Positions 9,258-16,323 of a stretch of 64,000 bases of DNA are shown here, piece after piece (within the stretch, counting starts at the first letter, position 1; the number at the start of each line of letters is the position of its first letter). A program made the translations under genes and the position numbers. This DNA is from Rhodobacteraceae bacterium EhC02 (lineage in GTDB: Bacteria > Pseudomonadota > Alphaproteobacteria > Rhodobacterales > Rhodobacteraceae), in the NCBI GenBank assembly GCA_001650895.1, contig LXYH01000019.1, positions 1-64,000 of the forward strand. The letters are read 5' to 3'. The notes beneath the pieces were generated by a model. It saw nothing but the letters and a program-made list of their open reading frames with translations. It searched no databases and had not been told where the DNA came from.

Positions 9258-10475
9258 ATGACAGACTTAACCCCGACCCGCGCCGCCGGCGAAGAACTCT
9301 TGGCGGCTTTTGGGCCCCGAATGGGGCGGCGATACGCTAATGGTCGGAATACGGACCACGGCCCTGGCGCACACAAGGCAGTTTCAATGCTATCACCCTA
9401 TATCCGGCGTAGGTTGGTGCTGGAGTCGGATGCGGTTTCCGCGGCGTTGTCCGCCCATGGGCCGGAAGATGCGGAAAAGTTCGTGCAAGAGGTGATCTGG
9501 CGCGGCTATTTCAAGGGCTGGTTGGAACGCCGACCGCAGGTCTGGGACAGTTATCGCAAAGGGCTGGACGCTGAACTTGCCACGCTTGACCGTGATCGCC
9601 GTCTGCGCCGGGATGTCGATCGTGCAATGGCTGGGCAAACGGGGCTGGAGTGCTTCGATGCTTGGGCAGCCGAACTGGTGGATACCGGCTATCTCCACAA
9701 TCACGCTCGGATGTGGTTCGCCTCAATCTGGATCTTTACGCTAGGGCTGCCATGGCGGTTAGGTGCGGATTTCTTTTTTCGTAACCTGCTTGATGGTGAT
9801 GCCGCCTCAAACACGCTGGGTTGGCGCTGGGTGGCGGGACTTCATACGCGCGGCAAGCCATATCCAGCCGACGCGCAGAATATAGCGACCTTCACAGCTG
9901 GTCGGTTTACTCCGCGCCGCAGTGATCTGGCCGAGGTAACCCAAGGGCTTGAGGCAACCGAGCCTGACGGCCTGCCTTCCGTTTTGCCGCTGCGCTCGGT
10001 CATTTCACCGCAACCCGGCCGCTCAACGGCCCTGCTGATCACCGAAGAGGATTGCCGGCTTGAGGATTTCAACCCTTCTGCGTTGGATATTCGAACGGCG
10101 GCTACGCTTGTGACGGGTCATCTGCGATCCCCTTTGCCAGTATCTGATCTTGTCCTTCAGTTTGAAGATGGCGCACTGGCAGATGCGGCTGCGCGCGCTG
10201 GTGTTGCCTCAGTGGAGATGCAAGCCAACGACCCCGCCGGCTTGGCACGATGGGCGGCGGATGCGGGCGCAACACAGATCGTTACGCCATTTGTTACACG
10301 CGGTCCGTTGCGAGATTGGCTGGATGCGGCGACTCCATCTTTGGTCAAGCAGGGCATAACGCTGTGCGAGTGGCAGCGCGATTGGGATAAGGCGATCTGG
10401 CCCCATGCCACCGCAGGGTTCTTTAAGGTCAAGCAAAATATCCCACGCATCCTTGAACAGGCGGGTCTGGCATGA
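9258..10475 (+). CDS. Photolyase/cryptochrome-like FAD-binding protein, atypical domain order
   Basis: 405 residues. Residues ~1-235 match the FAD-binding helical domain of DNA photolyases: FVQEVIWRGYFKGWLE, LHNHARMWFASIW and DGDAASNTLGWRWVAG. The usual N-terminal alpha/beta antenna domain is absent. Instead, residues ~255-400 look like an alpha/beta domain placed after the FAD domain, ending RDWDKAIWPHATAGFFKVK. It is first in a run overlapping the oxidoreductase by 4 nt. Repair of UV damage or light sensing is inferred from family. The swapped order is my reading and needs a structural model. Confidence 0.75.
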   Translation: MTDLTPTRAAGEELLAAFGPRMGRRYANGRNTDHGPGAHKAVSMLSPYIRRRLVLESDAVSAALSAHGPEDAEKFVQEVIWRGYFKGWLERRPQVWDSYRKGLDAELATLDRDRRLRRDVDRAMAGQTGLECFDAWAAELVDTGYLHNHARMWFASIWIFTLGLPWRLGADFFFRNLLDGDAASNTLGWRWVAGLHTRGKPYPADAQNIATFTAGRFTPRRSDLAEVTQGLEATEPDGLPSVLPLRSVISPQPGRSTALLITEEDCRLEDFNPSALDIRTAATLVTGHLRSPLPVSDLVLQFEDGALADAAARAGVASVEMQANDPAGLARWAADAGATQIVTPFVTRGPLRDWLDAATPSLVKQGITLCEWQRDWDKAIWPHATAGFFKVKQNIPRILEQAGLA

Positions 10476-11401
10476 TCCCTGTCGTTATAATCGGCTCTGG
10501 CATTGCAGGTCTGTCTTGTGCCCGGACCCTGGCTGCTGCGGGTCTTGCCCCAGTGGTGTTGGACAAAGGTCGGGGCATTGGCGGTCGCGTGGCGACAAGA
10601 AGGGTGGGTGCCATGCAATTCGACCATGGCGCGCAATATGTCACGGCGCAAAACCCAGGTTTCGCCGCCCTGCTGTCGGAACTGCAAACGTCAGGCGCAC
10701 TGTCTGAGTGGCCAGATGACAGCGGCCGTTCACGCTATGTGGGACAGCCCGGCATGTCAGCACTGGCCAAGGCGCTTGGGGTCGGGTTGGACATCCGTCA
10801 AGGCGTGCAAGTCAAAGGCATCACACAAATCCGCGATGGCTGGGCGCTACAGCTAGGTGACGGCGTCCTTAAAACCCCACGCGTGGTCCTAACTGTGCCC
10901 GCACCGCAGGTGGTGGGGTTGCTGGGCGCAGAGCACCCGCTGGTCGCTGACTTGGCCCCTGTGCGACTGGCGCCTTGCCTGACGCTGATGGCTGCCGTGA
11001 CCGCCCCCGTACCCTTTACCAGCCGCCAAGATCGGGACGATCCGCTCACATGGATCGCGCTGGACAATAGCAAGCCCGACCGCCCACAAGGCACAGCGCT
11101 GTGGGTCGCGCAGGCGGGCCAAGATTTTTCCGAAAGGCATCTGGAACAAGACGCTCCCACCATCGCCAATGCCATGCTGCCTTTGCTCTGTGACCGGCTG
11201 GGGGTGACAGCCGACCGTGTGACACATGCCGCTGCTCACCGCTGGCGCTATGCCCGCGTGACGCAGGCGCTTGATCAGCTGTTCCTGACTAGCGCGGACG
11301 GCACGCTGCATCTTGGTGGCGACTGGTGCATTGGCCCAAGGGTAGAGGCCGCCTGGCAAAGCGGCACCGCCATTGCCCACGACATTCTGGCCCGCGCGTG
11401 A
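10472..11401 (+). CDS. NAD(P)/FAD-dependent amine-oxidase-like oxidoreductase
   Basis: 309 residues with an N-terminal Rossmann dinucleotide site (VVIIGSGIAGLSCARTLAAAG, residues ~4-24) and the second FAD motif GRGIGGRVATRR at ~36-47. The C-terminal FAD motif HLGGDWCIGPRVEAAW is near 280-296. The family resembles renalase-like flavoproteins. It overlaps the photolyase-like gene (ATGA) and the next gene (GTGA), so the three are co-translated. The substrate is unknown; context suggests a role tied to the photolyase-like protein or its cofactor. Confidence 0.85.
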   Translation: MIPVVIIGSGIAGLSCARTLAAAGLAPVVLDKGRGIGGRVATRRVGAMQFDHGAQYVTAQNPGFAALLSELQTSGALSEWPDDSGRSRYVGQPGMSALAKALGVGLDIRQGVQVKGITQIRDGWALQLGDGVLKTPRVVLTVPAPQVVGLLGAEHPLVADLAPVRLAPCLTLMAAVTAPVPFTSRQDRDDPLTWIALDNSKPDRPQGTALWVAQAGQDFSERHLEQDAPTIANAMLPLLCDRLGVTADRVTHAAAHRWRYARVTQALDQLFLTSADGTLHLGGDWCIGPRVEAAWQSGTAIAHDILARA

Positions 11402-12219
11402 CTCTGTTGGACGATCCCCGTATCGCGCGGCTGATCATACTGATCCGCGCCGCCATGCGACCGCCCAAAGGGGCGGGGCGCATCGCTCTAGCGCTGTGCA
11501 TTGGTGTCCTGTGCCATGCGACATTCGCGGCGGGGGTGCTGGCGATGATTGTGATGATGTTTTTTGGCCTGAGCAAAAGCCTTGGCACGGTGCCGTGGCC
11601 CATGGCGGCTCTGGCCAACGCCGCGCTTATCGCACAATTTCCGCTGGCGCATTCGCTGCTATTGACTGGTCCCGGAGGTCGATTTCTGGCCCGTCTGATC
11701 CCCGGCCCTCATGGTCAGACGTTGGCCACCACTACCTATGCTATCATTGCATCAACCCAGCTTCTTGCGCTGTTTACGCTATGGACGCCGTCGGGCATCG
11801 TCTGGTGGCAAGCCGAGGGTGCCGTGTTCTGGATCGTAACGGGCGCCTATTCAGCAAGCTGGCTGATCCTGCTGAAAGCTAGCTTTGACGCCGGTGCCGA
11901 GGTGCAATCGGGTGCCCTAGGCTGGATGTCGCTGATGGCGCGCATTCGGCCTGTGTTTCCCGATATGCCTACTCAAGGGCTGTTCCGCCTGATACGTCAG
12001 CCGATCTATGTGGCCTTTGCGCTGACGTTGTGGACCGTGCCAATCTGGACGCCGGACCAGTTGGCGTTGGCCATTTGCTTTACCAGCTACTGCCTGCTTG
12101 CACCGCGCTTGAAGGAACGCCGCTTTGCTCAGCGCTATGGTGAACGTTTTGCACGGTATCGCGCTAATGTGCCTTATGCGTTGCCTCGCTGGCAGCAGGA
12201 CCGTCCCGATGCACAATGA
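11398..12219 (+). CDS. ICMT/NnrU-like integral membrane methyltransferase-family protein
   Basis: About 273 residues from the GTG at 11398, which overlaps the upstream stop by 4 nt; this start is preferred over upstream in-frame ones inside the oxidoreductase gene. There are several hydrophobic segments. The C-terminal signature GLFRLIRQPIYVAF, followed by KERRFAQRYGERFARYRANVP, matches the isoprenylcysteine/phospholipid methyltransferase fold. Substrate unknown. It directly precedes a broken soluble methyltransferase gene. Confidence 0.7.
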   Translation: MTLLDDPRIARLIILIRAAMRPPKGAGRIALALCIGVLCHATFAAGVLAMIVMMFFGLSKSLGTVPWPMAALANAALIAQFPLAHSLLLTGPGGRFLARLIPGPHGQTLATTTYAIIASTQLLALFTLWTPSGIVWWQAEGAVFWIVTGAYSASWLILLKASFDAGAEVQSGALGWMSLMARIRPVFPDMPTQGLFRLIRQPIYVAFALTLWTVPIWTPDQLALAICFTSYCLLAPRLKERRFAQRYGERFARYRANVPYALPRWQQDRPDAQ

Positions 12220-12389
12220 CCTGACCATCTACGACCGTTTCACACAAGCGCTGGGGGTCAGACGACATTCGCTGGACCCGTATATTTAAGAACCCCATTT
12301 CCGGGCGGCTGGGATGTTTCGACTGCCAAATCGACTGGGCGGGCAAAGCATCGTTGGATGATGATGGCTCGTCGTGCGTGTTTGGCTAG
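12209..12389 (+). pseudogene. Class I SAM methyltransferase remnant (UbiG-like N-terminus)
   Basis: An ATG at 12209 overlaps the previous stop and opens MHNDLTIYDRF before running into TAA 12287. In the +1 frame, 12246-12389 reads KRWGSDDIRWTRIFKNPISG, then RLGCFDCQIDWAGKASLD and TAG. Joined across a frameshift near 12240, this is the N-terminus of a UbiG-like class I methyltransferase (family pattern WWSDDIRW, then IDW.GK.VLDLGC). The SAM motif and all that follows are missing. It was probably once the fourth gene of the photolyase-like operon. Confidence 0.65.
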
Positions 12390-12448
12390 AGATGAGATGA
12401 TTATTGGGTTGTTCTTAGCCCATTGAACAGAAAAACGGAGACTGGGAT

Positions 12449-12844
12449 TTGCCATCACTGAGCTTTATCGAACTGAAAGACTTGCAGATTGCCGCGCGGA
12501 TCGGGACTTACGGCCCAGATGACGTAGTGCCGGATGCCCATATTCTGGATCTGACACTTACTATTTCGACACATCTTGTAATGGTTCCGCGAGACGAGAT
12601 GGCGCTCGTGTTTGACTATGACCCCCTTATTAGACGCATCGACACGCTGGCGCGCGCTCAACACTATGAGACGCAAGAGCGGCTGATAACCCGTATCGTA
12701 GAAGCCTGCGCCCAGTATCCCCAGATTGAGGCGTTGGATATCTGCCTGCGAAAGAGGCCGGTTCTGTCTGGCACAGGAACGCTTGGAGTTCGTTTGATCG
12801 TTGATGGCGAAGCGATGACCGTGCTGCGCAACGCCATGTCCTGA
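12449..12844 (+). CDS. Dihydroneopterin aldolase (FolB)-like protein
   Basis: 131 residues starting at TTG 12449 with AACGGAG 8 nt upstream, a good site that decides this unusual start. The sequence LKDLQIAARIGTYGPDD, then LDLTLTI, and LDICLRKRPVLSG fit the FolB/FolX fold, including a conserved Lys before Pro. The position usually holding the catalytic Glu appears to be Asp, so aldolase activity is uncertain. FolB acts in pterin and folate synthesis; beside a photolyase-like gene it might feed a pterin cofactor pathway (inference). Confidence 0.7.
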   Translation: MPSLSFIELKDLQIAARIGTYGPDDVVPDAHILDLTLTISTHLVMVPRDEMALVFDYDPLIRRIDTLARAQHYETQERLITRIVEACAQYPQIEALDICLRKRPVLSGTGTLGVRLIVDGEAMTVLRNAMS

Positions 12845-12888
12845 AGCGTGCAGCCGCTGCAAAAGCCGTCTTTCAGTCGTTACGAACC

Positions 12889-13458
12889 TTAGGGTGCAAG
12901 CCACGTCCCTGCCCAATCATCGCCACGGTCAAACCGGGCGCGACGATGGTTCAGGCCAAGATGCAAGGCCTCGATCGTTGTCACCGTGAGCCGCAATACG
13001 ACGAAGGAAGCCGGGTCGGCAACTTTCTTATAATCCAGCGCCTGTGCGATGCGCTGGCCGGGTGCTGGGGTGCTGCCGTAAGACAATCGCGAAGCTGCGG
13101 GCGCACTCGCCCAAATTGCAGTCACTTCTGGACCGGTCAAAAGCGTGACGTTAGCTTCCAGCCGCAGTTGCAGATGGGCCGAGGCGTCCCACACATGAAC
13201 TGCTGCAAAAGGTGTTATGCGCAAATCCCCAACCTTGGCTGAACGCAGATCGGTATGAATGTCCAGCGCGCCCGCCGCCTTGTCGGCCGCGCGTAGGACG
13301 ACCGTCCGAGCCTGCGGTCTGCCTTCGGGTGTGACAGTCGCCAATGTCGGGTGCCTGGCCGGGGCATGCCGGTCGTGAACACCGCGGGTCAGGCGTGCCC
13401 AGACCTCGGCATACAATTGCGACAGGTCGCGGGCCCAGGGATGGGGGTCTGCCTTCAT
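12889..13458 (-). CDS. Pyridoxamine 5'-phosphate oxidase-like flavin-binding protein
   Basis: About 190 residues from the ATG at 13458. The block HPTLATVTPEGRPQARTVVLR at ~35-55 and the pattern DIHTDLRSAKVGDL match the PNPOx-like split-barrel FMN-binding family (Alr4036 type). It overlaps the upstream DUF2805 gene by 4 nt (ATGA) on the same strand and converges on folB. The substrate is unknown and true PNPOx activity should not be assumed. Confidence 0.78.
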   Translation of the reverse strand: MKADPHPWARDLSQLYAEVWARLTRGVHDRHAPARHPTLATVTPEGRPQARTVVLRAADKAAGALDIHTDLRSAKVGDLRITPFAAVHVWDASAHLQLRLEANVTLLTGPEVTAIWASAPAASRLSYGSTPAPGQRIAQALDYKKVADPASFVVLRLTVTTIEALHLGLNHRRARFDRGDDWAGTWLAP

Positions 13459-13667
13459 TTGTAGACCTCCCGCCGGTCGGCAAAAGCGCGCACACGTCTG
13501 CGCCAAGCGCGGTAGCTGCCAGGCTTCAGGTTTTGTCGCATCAATGCCTTGACCTCGTCGGGCCCCAGCCCGTGCAACGTTCGGATCTGATCGAAGCTCG
13601 CATGATCGCTGAGCGCCATCTCGATGATTTCGCCAACGGTCGCGGGGTCAAGGAGTTCGCATTTCAT
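13455..13667 (-). CDS. DUF2805/TIGR03643 small protein
   Basis: 70 residues from ATG 13667 (MKCELLDPATVGEIIEMALS). The motif continues SDHASFDQI and DEVKALMRQNLKPGSYRAWR, the hallmark of the TIGR03643 family, which by recollection often sits beside photolyase genes. The ATG at 13667 matches the family N-terminus; the GTG at 13736 would add 23 unlikely residues. Function unknown. An IS copy begins 106 bp upstream and may have removed the native promoter. Confidence 0.8.
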   Translation of the reverse strand: MKCELLDPATVGEIIEMALSDHASFDQIRTLHGLGPDEVKALMRQNLKPGSYRAWRRRVRAFADRREVYK

Positions 13668-13772
13668 ACGATGGGAAGTGTCATTGCCCTGTGACAAGTC
13701 AAGCGTCCCTTGAAGTGGTGGCCGTTCAAGCAGCACGAGACAGCAGCCTTGACCCGTGCCGGACTTGCGGAA

Positions 13773-14589
13773 GGGTGTTGTCAGAGCAAACCGACTTGAG
13801 ACGGGCAGGGCGGTTGCATAACTTCGCCGGATGATAAAACGCTCCCCATTCCGCTACTTCAAAACGAGCCCTGATGTCATCCGCCTGGCGGTGATGTTGT
13901 ACATCCGGTTTCCGCTTTCATTAAGAAACGTCGAAGATCTGCTGCACGAACGGGGCATCGACGCGAGCCATGAAGCTGTGCGGTATTGGTGGCATCGGTT
14001 CGGCCCGATGTTCGCGGCCGAGATCCGAAAGCGCCGGATTTCCAGAATGAAATCCAGCTGCTGGCGGTGGCATCTGGACGAGGTTTTTGTGAAGATCAAC
14101 GGTGAGCGGCACTACCTGTGGCGGGCCGTGGACCACGAAGGCGAGGTCCTGGAAAGCTTTGTGACGAAGACGCGTGATAAGAAAGCGGCGTTGAAATTCC
14201 TTAAGAAAGCAATGCGTAAGCATGGTCGTCCGGAGGTTATCGTTACGGACAGGCTGCGATCGTATGGCGCAGCGCTGAAGGAGATCGGCGCAGCAGATCG
14301 CCAGGAAACCGGTCGGTGGGCGAACAACAGGGCAGAGAATTCGCACTTGCCGTTTCGACGAAGGGAGAGGGCGATGTTGCGGTTCAGGCGAATGCGAAGT
14401 TTACAGAAATTCGCCGCCGTCCACGCCTCTGTCTCGAACCACTTCAATCAGGAACGCAGTCTCTCAAGTCGACCCAATTTCAAACTGAACCGCGCCGCCG
14501 CTCTCGCCGAGTGGCGGGGTCTCTTCGCGGGATAAGGGGCAGCTCTACTGTCCATTCGGAGACTGGTTCGAATTAGTCTGCCAGCACCC
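13773..14589 (+). mobile_element. Intact IS6-family insertion sequence
   Basis: 817 bp. Imperfect terminal repeats of ~22 bp: left GGGTGTTGTCAGAGC and right (inverted) GGGTGCTGGCAGACT. It encodes one transposase. The flanking 8-mers TTGCGGAA and TATCTCTG differ, so target duplication is absent, implying recombination or adjacent deletion after insertion. It truncates a small Cys-rich gene on its right. Confidence 0.92.
13831..14535 (+). CDS. IS6-family DDE transposase
   Basis: 234 residues, the normal length. An N-terminal helix-turn-helix region (VEDLLHERGIDASHEAVRYW, ~34-53) precedes the DDE core: Asp83 in WHLDEVF, Asp140 in VTDRLRSYG and Glu169 in NNRAENSH. The tail SLQKFAAVHASVSNHFNQER is conserved. 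It is the only complete transposase in the window and could mobilise the defective copy, whose ends are the same family. Confidence 0.95.
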   Translation: MIKRSPFRYFKTSPDVIRLAVMLYIRFPLSLRNVEDLLHERGIDASHEAVRYWWHRFGPMFAAEIRKRRISRMKSSCWRWHLDEVFVKINGERHYLWRAVDHEGEVLESFVTKTRDKKAALKFLKKAMRKHGRPEVIVTDRLRSYGAALKEIGAADRQETGRWANNRAENSHLPFRRRERAMLRFRRMRSLQKFAAVHASVSNHFNQERSLSSRPNFKLNRAAALAEWRGLFAG

Positions 14590-14784
14590 TATCTCTGGAC
14601 CGGCAACAACGGGAACCGCAAGGCGCGCGCCATATCCATCCTGCGCCGCCTGTCGCGCGGCACATGGTGCTGTCGCTGGTGCGGCAATGACTTGCCCGAC
14701 TATCTCAGGGCCGACGCACTCTATTGCCGCGAACCCTGTCGCAAGCGTGCTGCGAGGCAACGGCGCAAGGCAACTCGGGCATGA
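14590..14784 (+). pseudogene. 5'-truncated Cys-rich (zinc-ribbon) protein fragment
   Basis: Open from the IS end to the TGA at 14784. It encodes WTGNNGNRKARAISILRRLS, then TWCCRWCGNDLP, ALYCREPCRKRAARQRRKA. The CxxC...CxxxC spacing suggests a small zinc-binding module. No start codon survives because the IS removed the 5' part. No family was recognised with certainty. Confidence 0.5.
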
Positions 14785-14992
14785 TGACCGGCCCAGGGGG
14801 GGATTCAAAGTCTGACAGGCGGCGCTTCGGGACCGATGGTGGTATCTGACGCACCATAAACCGTAACAAAAAAGTTTTCTAACGGCGTAATCGTTCCCGC
14901 AAATTCCGGGGCAGTCCGCGTCAAGGTGGGGGATATAATGGGGGAAGCGAAAACCACTTTCCCTTAAAAAACAATGATTTAATAGGGTAAAG

Positions 14993-15082
14993 TGGCGGAG
15001 GAGGTGGGATTCGAACCCACGGTACGCTTTCACGCACGCCGGTTTTCAAGACCGGTGCAATCGACCACTCTGCCACTCCTCC
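14993..15082 (-). tRNA. tRNA-Ser (anticodon UGA)
   Basis: On the minus strand the gene starts GGAGGAG at 15082. The anticodon arm is CCGGT-CTTGAAA-ACCGG (anticodon TGA), with a long variable arm typical of serine tRNA, T-loop GGTTCGAATCC, and an acceptor stem closed by CTCCTCC. An encoded CCA ends at 14993. The 3' end faces the IS-rich accessory region, the usual polarity for island integration at a tRNA. Confidence 0.97.
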
Positions 15083-15345
15083 GGCCGGGTCCGTCTAACC
15101 ATCATCACATGATTCTGAAAGCATCAAGAGGCAGAGGTTTCTTGCTCAATTTTGCGCCAGTCTCCGAGAGCCGCTTTTCTTGAAGCCCGCTTGCCGCTAA
15201 TGTGCGCGCAATGGTTTGGCCGTGGCAGGGTTGACCGGCTGTCCGACCCCGTCGGACCAGCCCCCACCGGCCTGCGGCGGACAGGGTGAAGACAAGACCG
15301 GCAAACCGGCAAACATGTTCAGAGGCAGAGGGTTAGGGGCACGTG

Positions 15346-16299
15346 ATGACAGCAGATCCTATCAACACACCAATTCGGCGCAAGGCGGGCACCGCCGTGC
15401 TTGTGGCGCTCGGGATGCTCGCGCTGACCGGATGCGATGAAAGCGGGCAGTTCAGCCTGCTGCAAAACAATGGCGCCTCCGGCGGCGATACCTCTGCGAA
15501 CCGCTCGGTTCGGCTGGTGGAGCGCGATGTCGAAGCGCCCGAGGTGTTCCAGGTCACCGAGGCGGGTCTTTGGGATGGACGCCCCTCGCTTGGCGGCGTC
15601 TGGGTCGCCCATCCTGATGTCACCGAACCCGAGCGTGTCATCATCCGCAACACGGCCAACGGGAATTTCGTGATCGGCGCCCTGTTCCGGCGCGAGGTGA
15701 ACACACCCGGCCCGCGTGTCCAGGTCTCGTCCGATGCGGCGGCCACCCTGGCGATGCTGGCGGGACAACCCGTGCAGTTGAACGTCACCGCCCTGCGCCG
15801 CGAAGAGGTCCCGACCGCAGGGGCGGAAGAAGGTACCGACGCAGAGGCCACGGTAGCGGCGCTGCCCGCCCCCGGCGAGATTTCGGAAACGCGGCTGGAT
15901 CCGATAGCCTCCGCCGCAGCCGCGATCGAGGCCGCGCCCGCGCGCCCGGCCAGTGCCACGGCCAGTGCCACCGCCAGCCCGACGCCGCCGCCCACGCGCC
16001 CGGCCACCGCGCCGGCGACACCGGTTCAGACGGCCGCGGCAGCCCCCACTCCGCGCGCATCAAGCCTCGACAAGCCCTATCTGCAGATCGGCATCTTCAG
16101 CATCGAAGCCAACGCCAACCGCGCGGCGACCGCCATGCGCAATGCCGGGATGGTTCCCGAGGTCAGGCAGCAGACCAGCCAGGGCAAGACCTTCTGGCGC
16201 GTTCTGGTCGGACCCGCCGGCTCGGCAGCAGAGCGCAGCACGCTTCTGGGCAAGATCAAGGAAGAAGGCTTCACCGACGCCTATGCCGTCCGGAACTGA
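15346..16299 (+). CDS. SPOR-domain lipoprotein
   Basis: About 317 residues from ATG 15346 (AGGGG at 15335-15339). A lipobox ends at Cys30 (LALTGC) with Asp at +2. A low-complexity Ala/Pro linker spans ~180-240. A C-terminal SPOR domain (YLQIGIFSIEANANRAATAM, then FWRVLVGP) binds denuded peptidoglycan glycans at septa. It is followed by the D,D-carboxypeptidase gene 24 bp downstream, which fits a cell-wall role. Confidence 0.9.
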   Translation: MTADPINTPIRRKAGTAVLVALGMLALTGCDESGQFSLLQNNGASGGDTSANRSVRLVERDVEAPEVFQVTEAGLWDGRPSLGGVWVAHPDVTEPERVIIRNTANGNFVIGALFRREVNTPGPRVQVSSDAAATLAMLAGQPVQLNVTALRREEVPTAGAEEGTDAEATVAALPAPGEISETRLDPIASAAAAIEAAPARPASATASATASPTPPPTRPATAPATPVQTAAAAPTPRASSLDKPYLQIGIFSIEANANRAATAMRNAGMVPEVRQQTSQGKTFWRVLVGPAGSAAERSTLLGKIKEEGFTDAYAVRN

Positions 16300-16323
16300 G
16301 ACAGCGAAGGAGGGGTTTGACCC

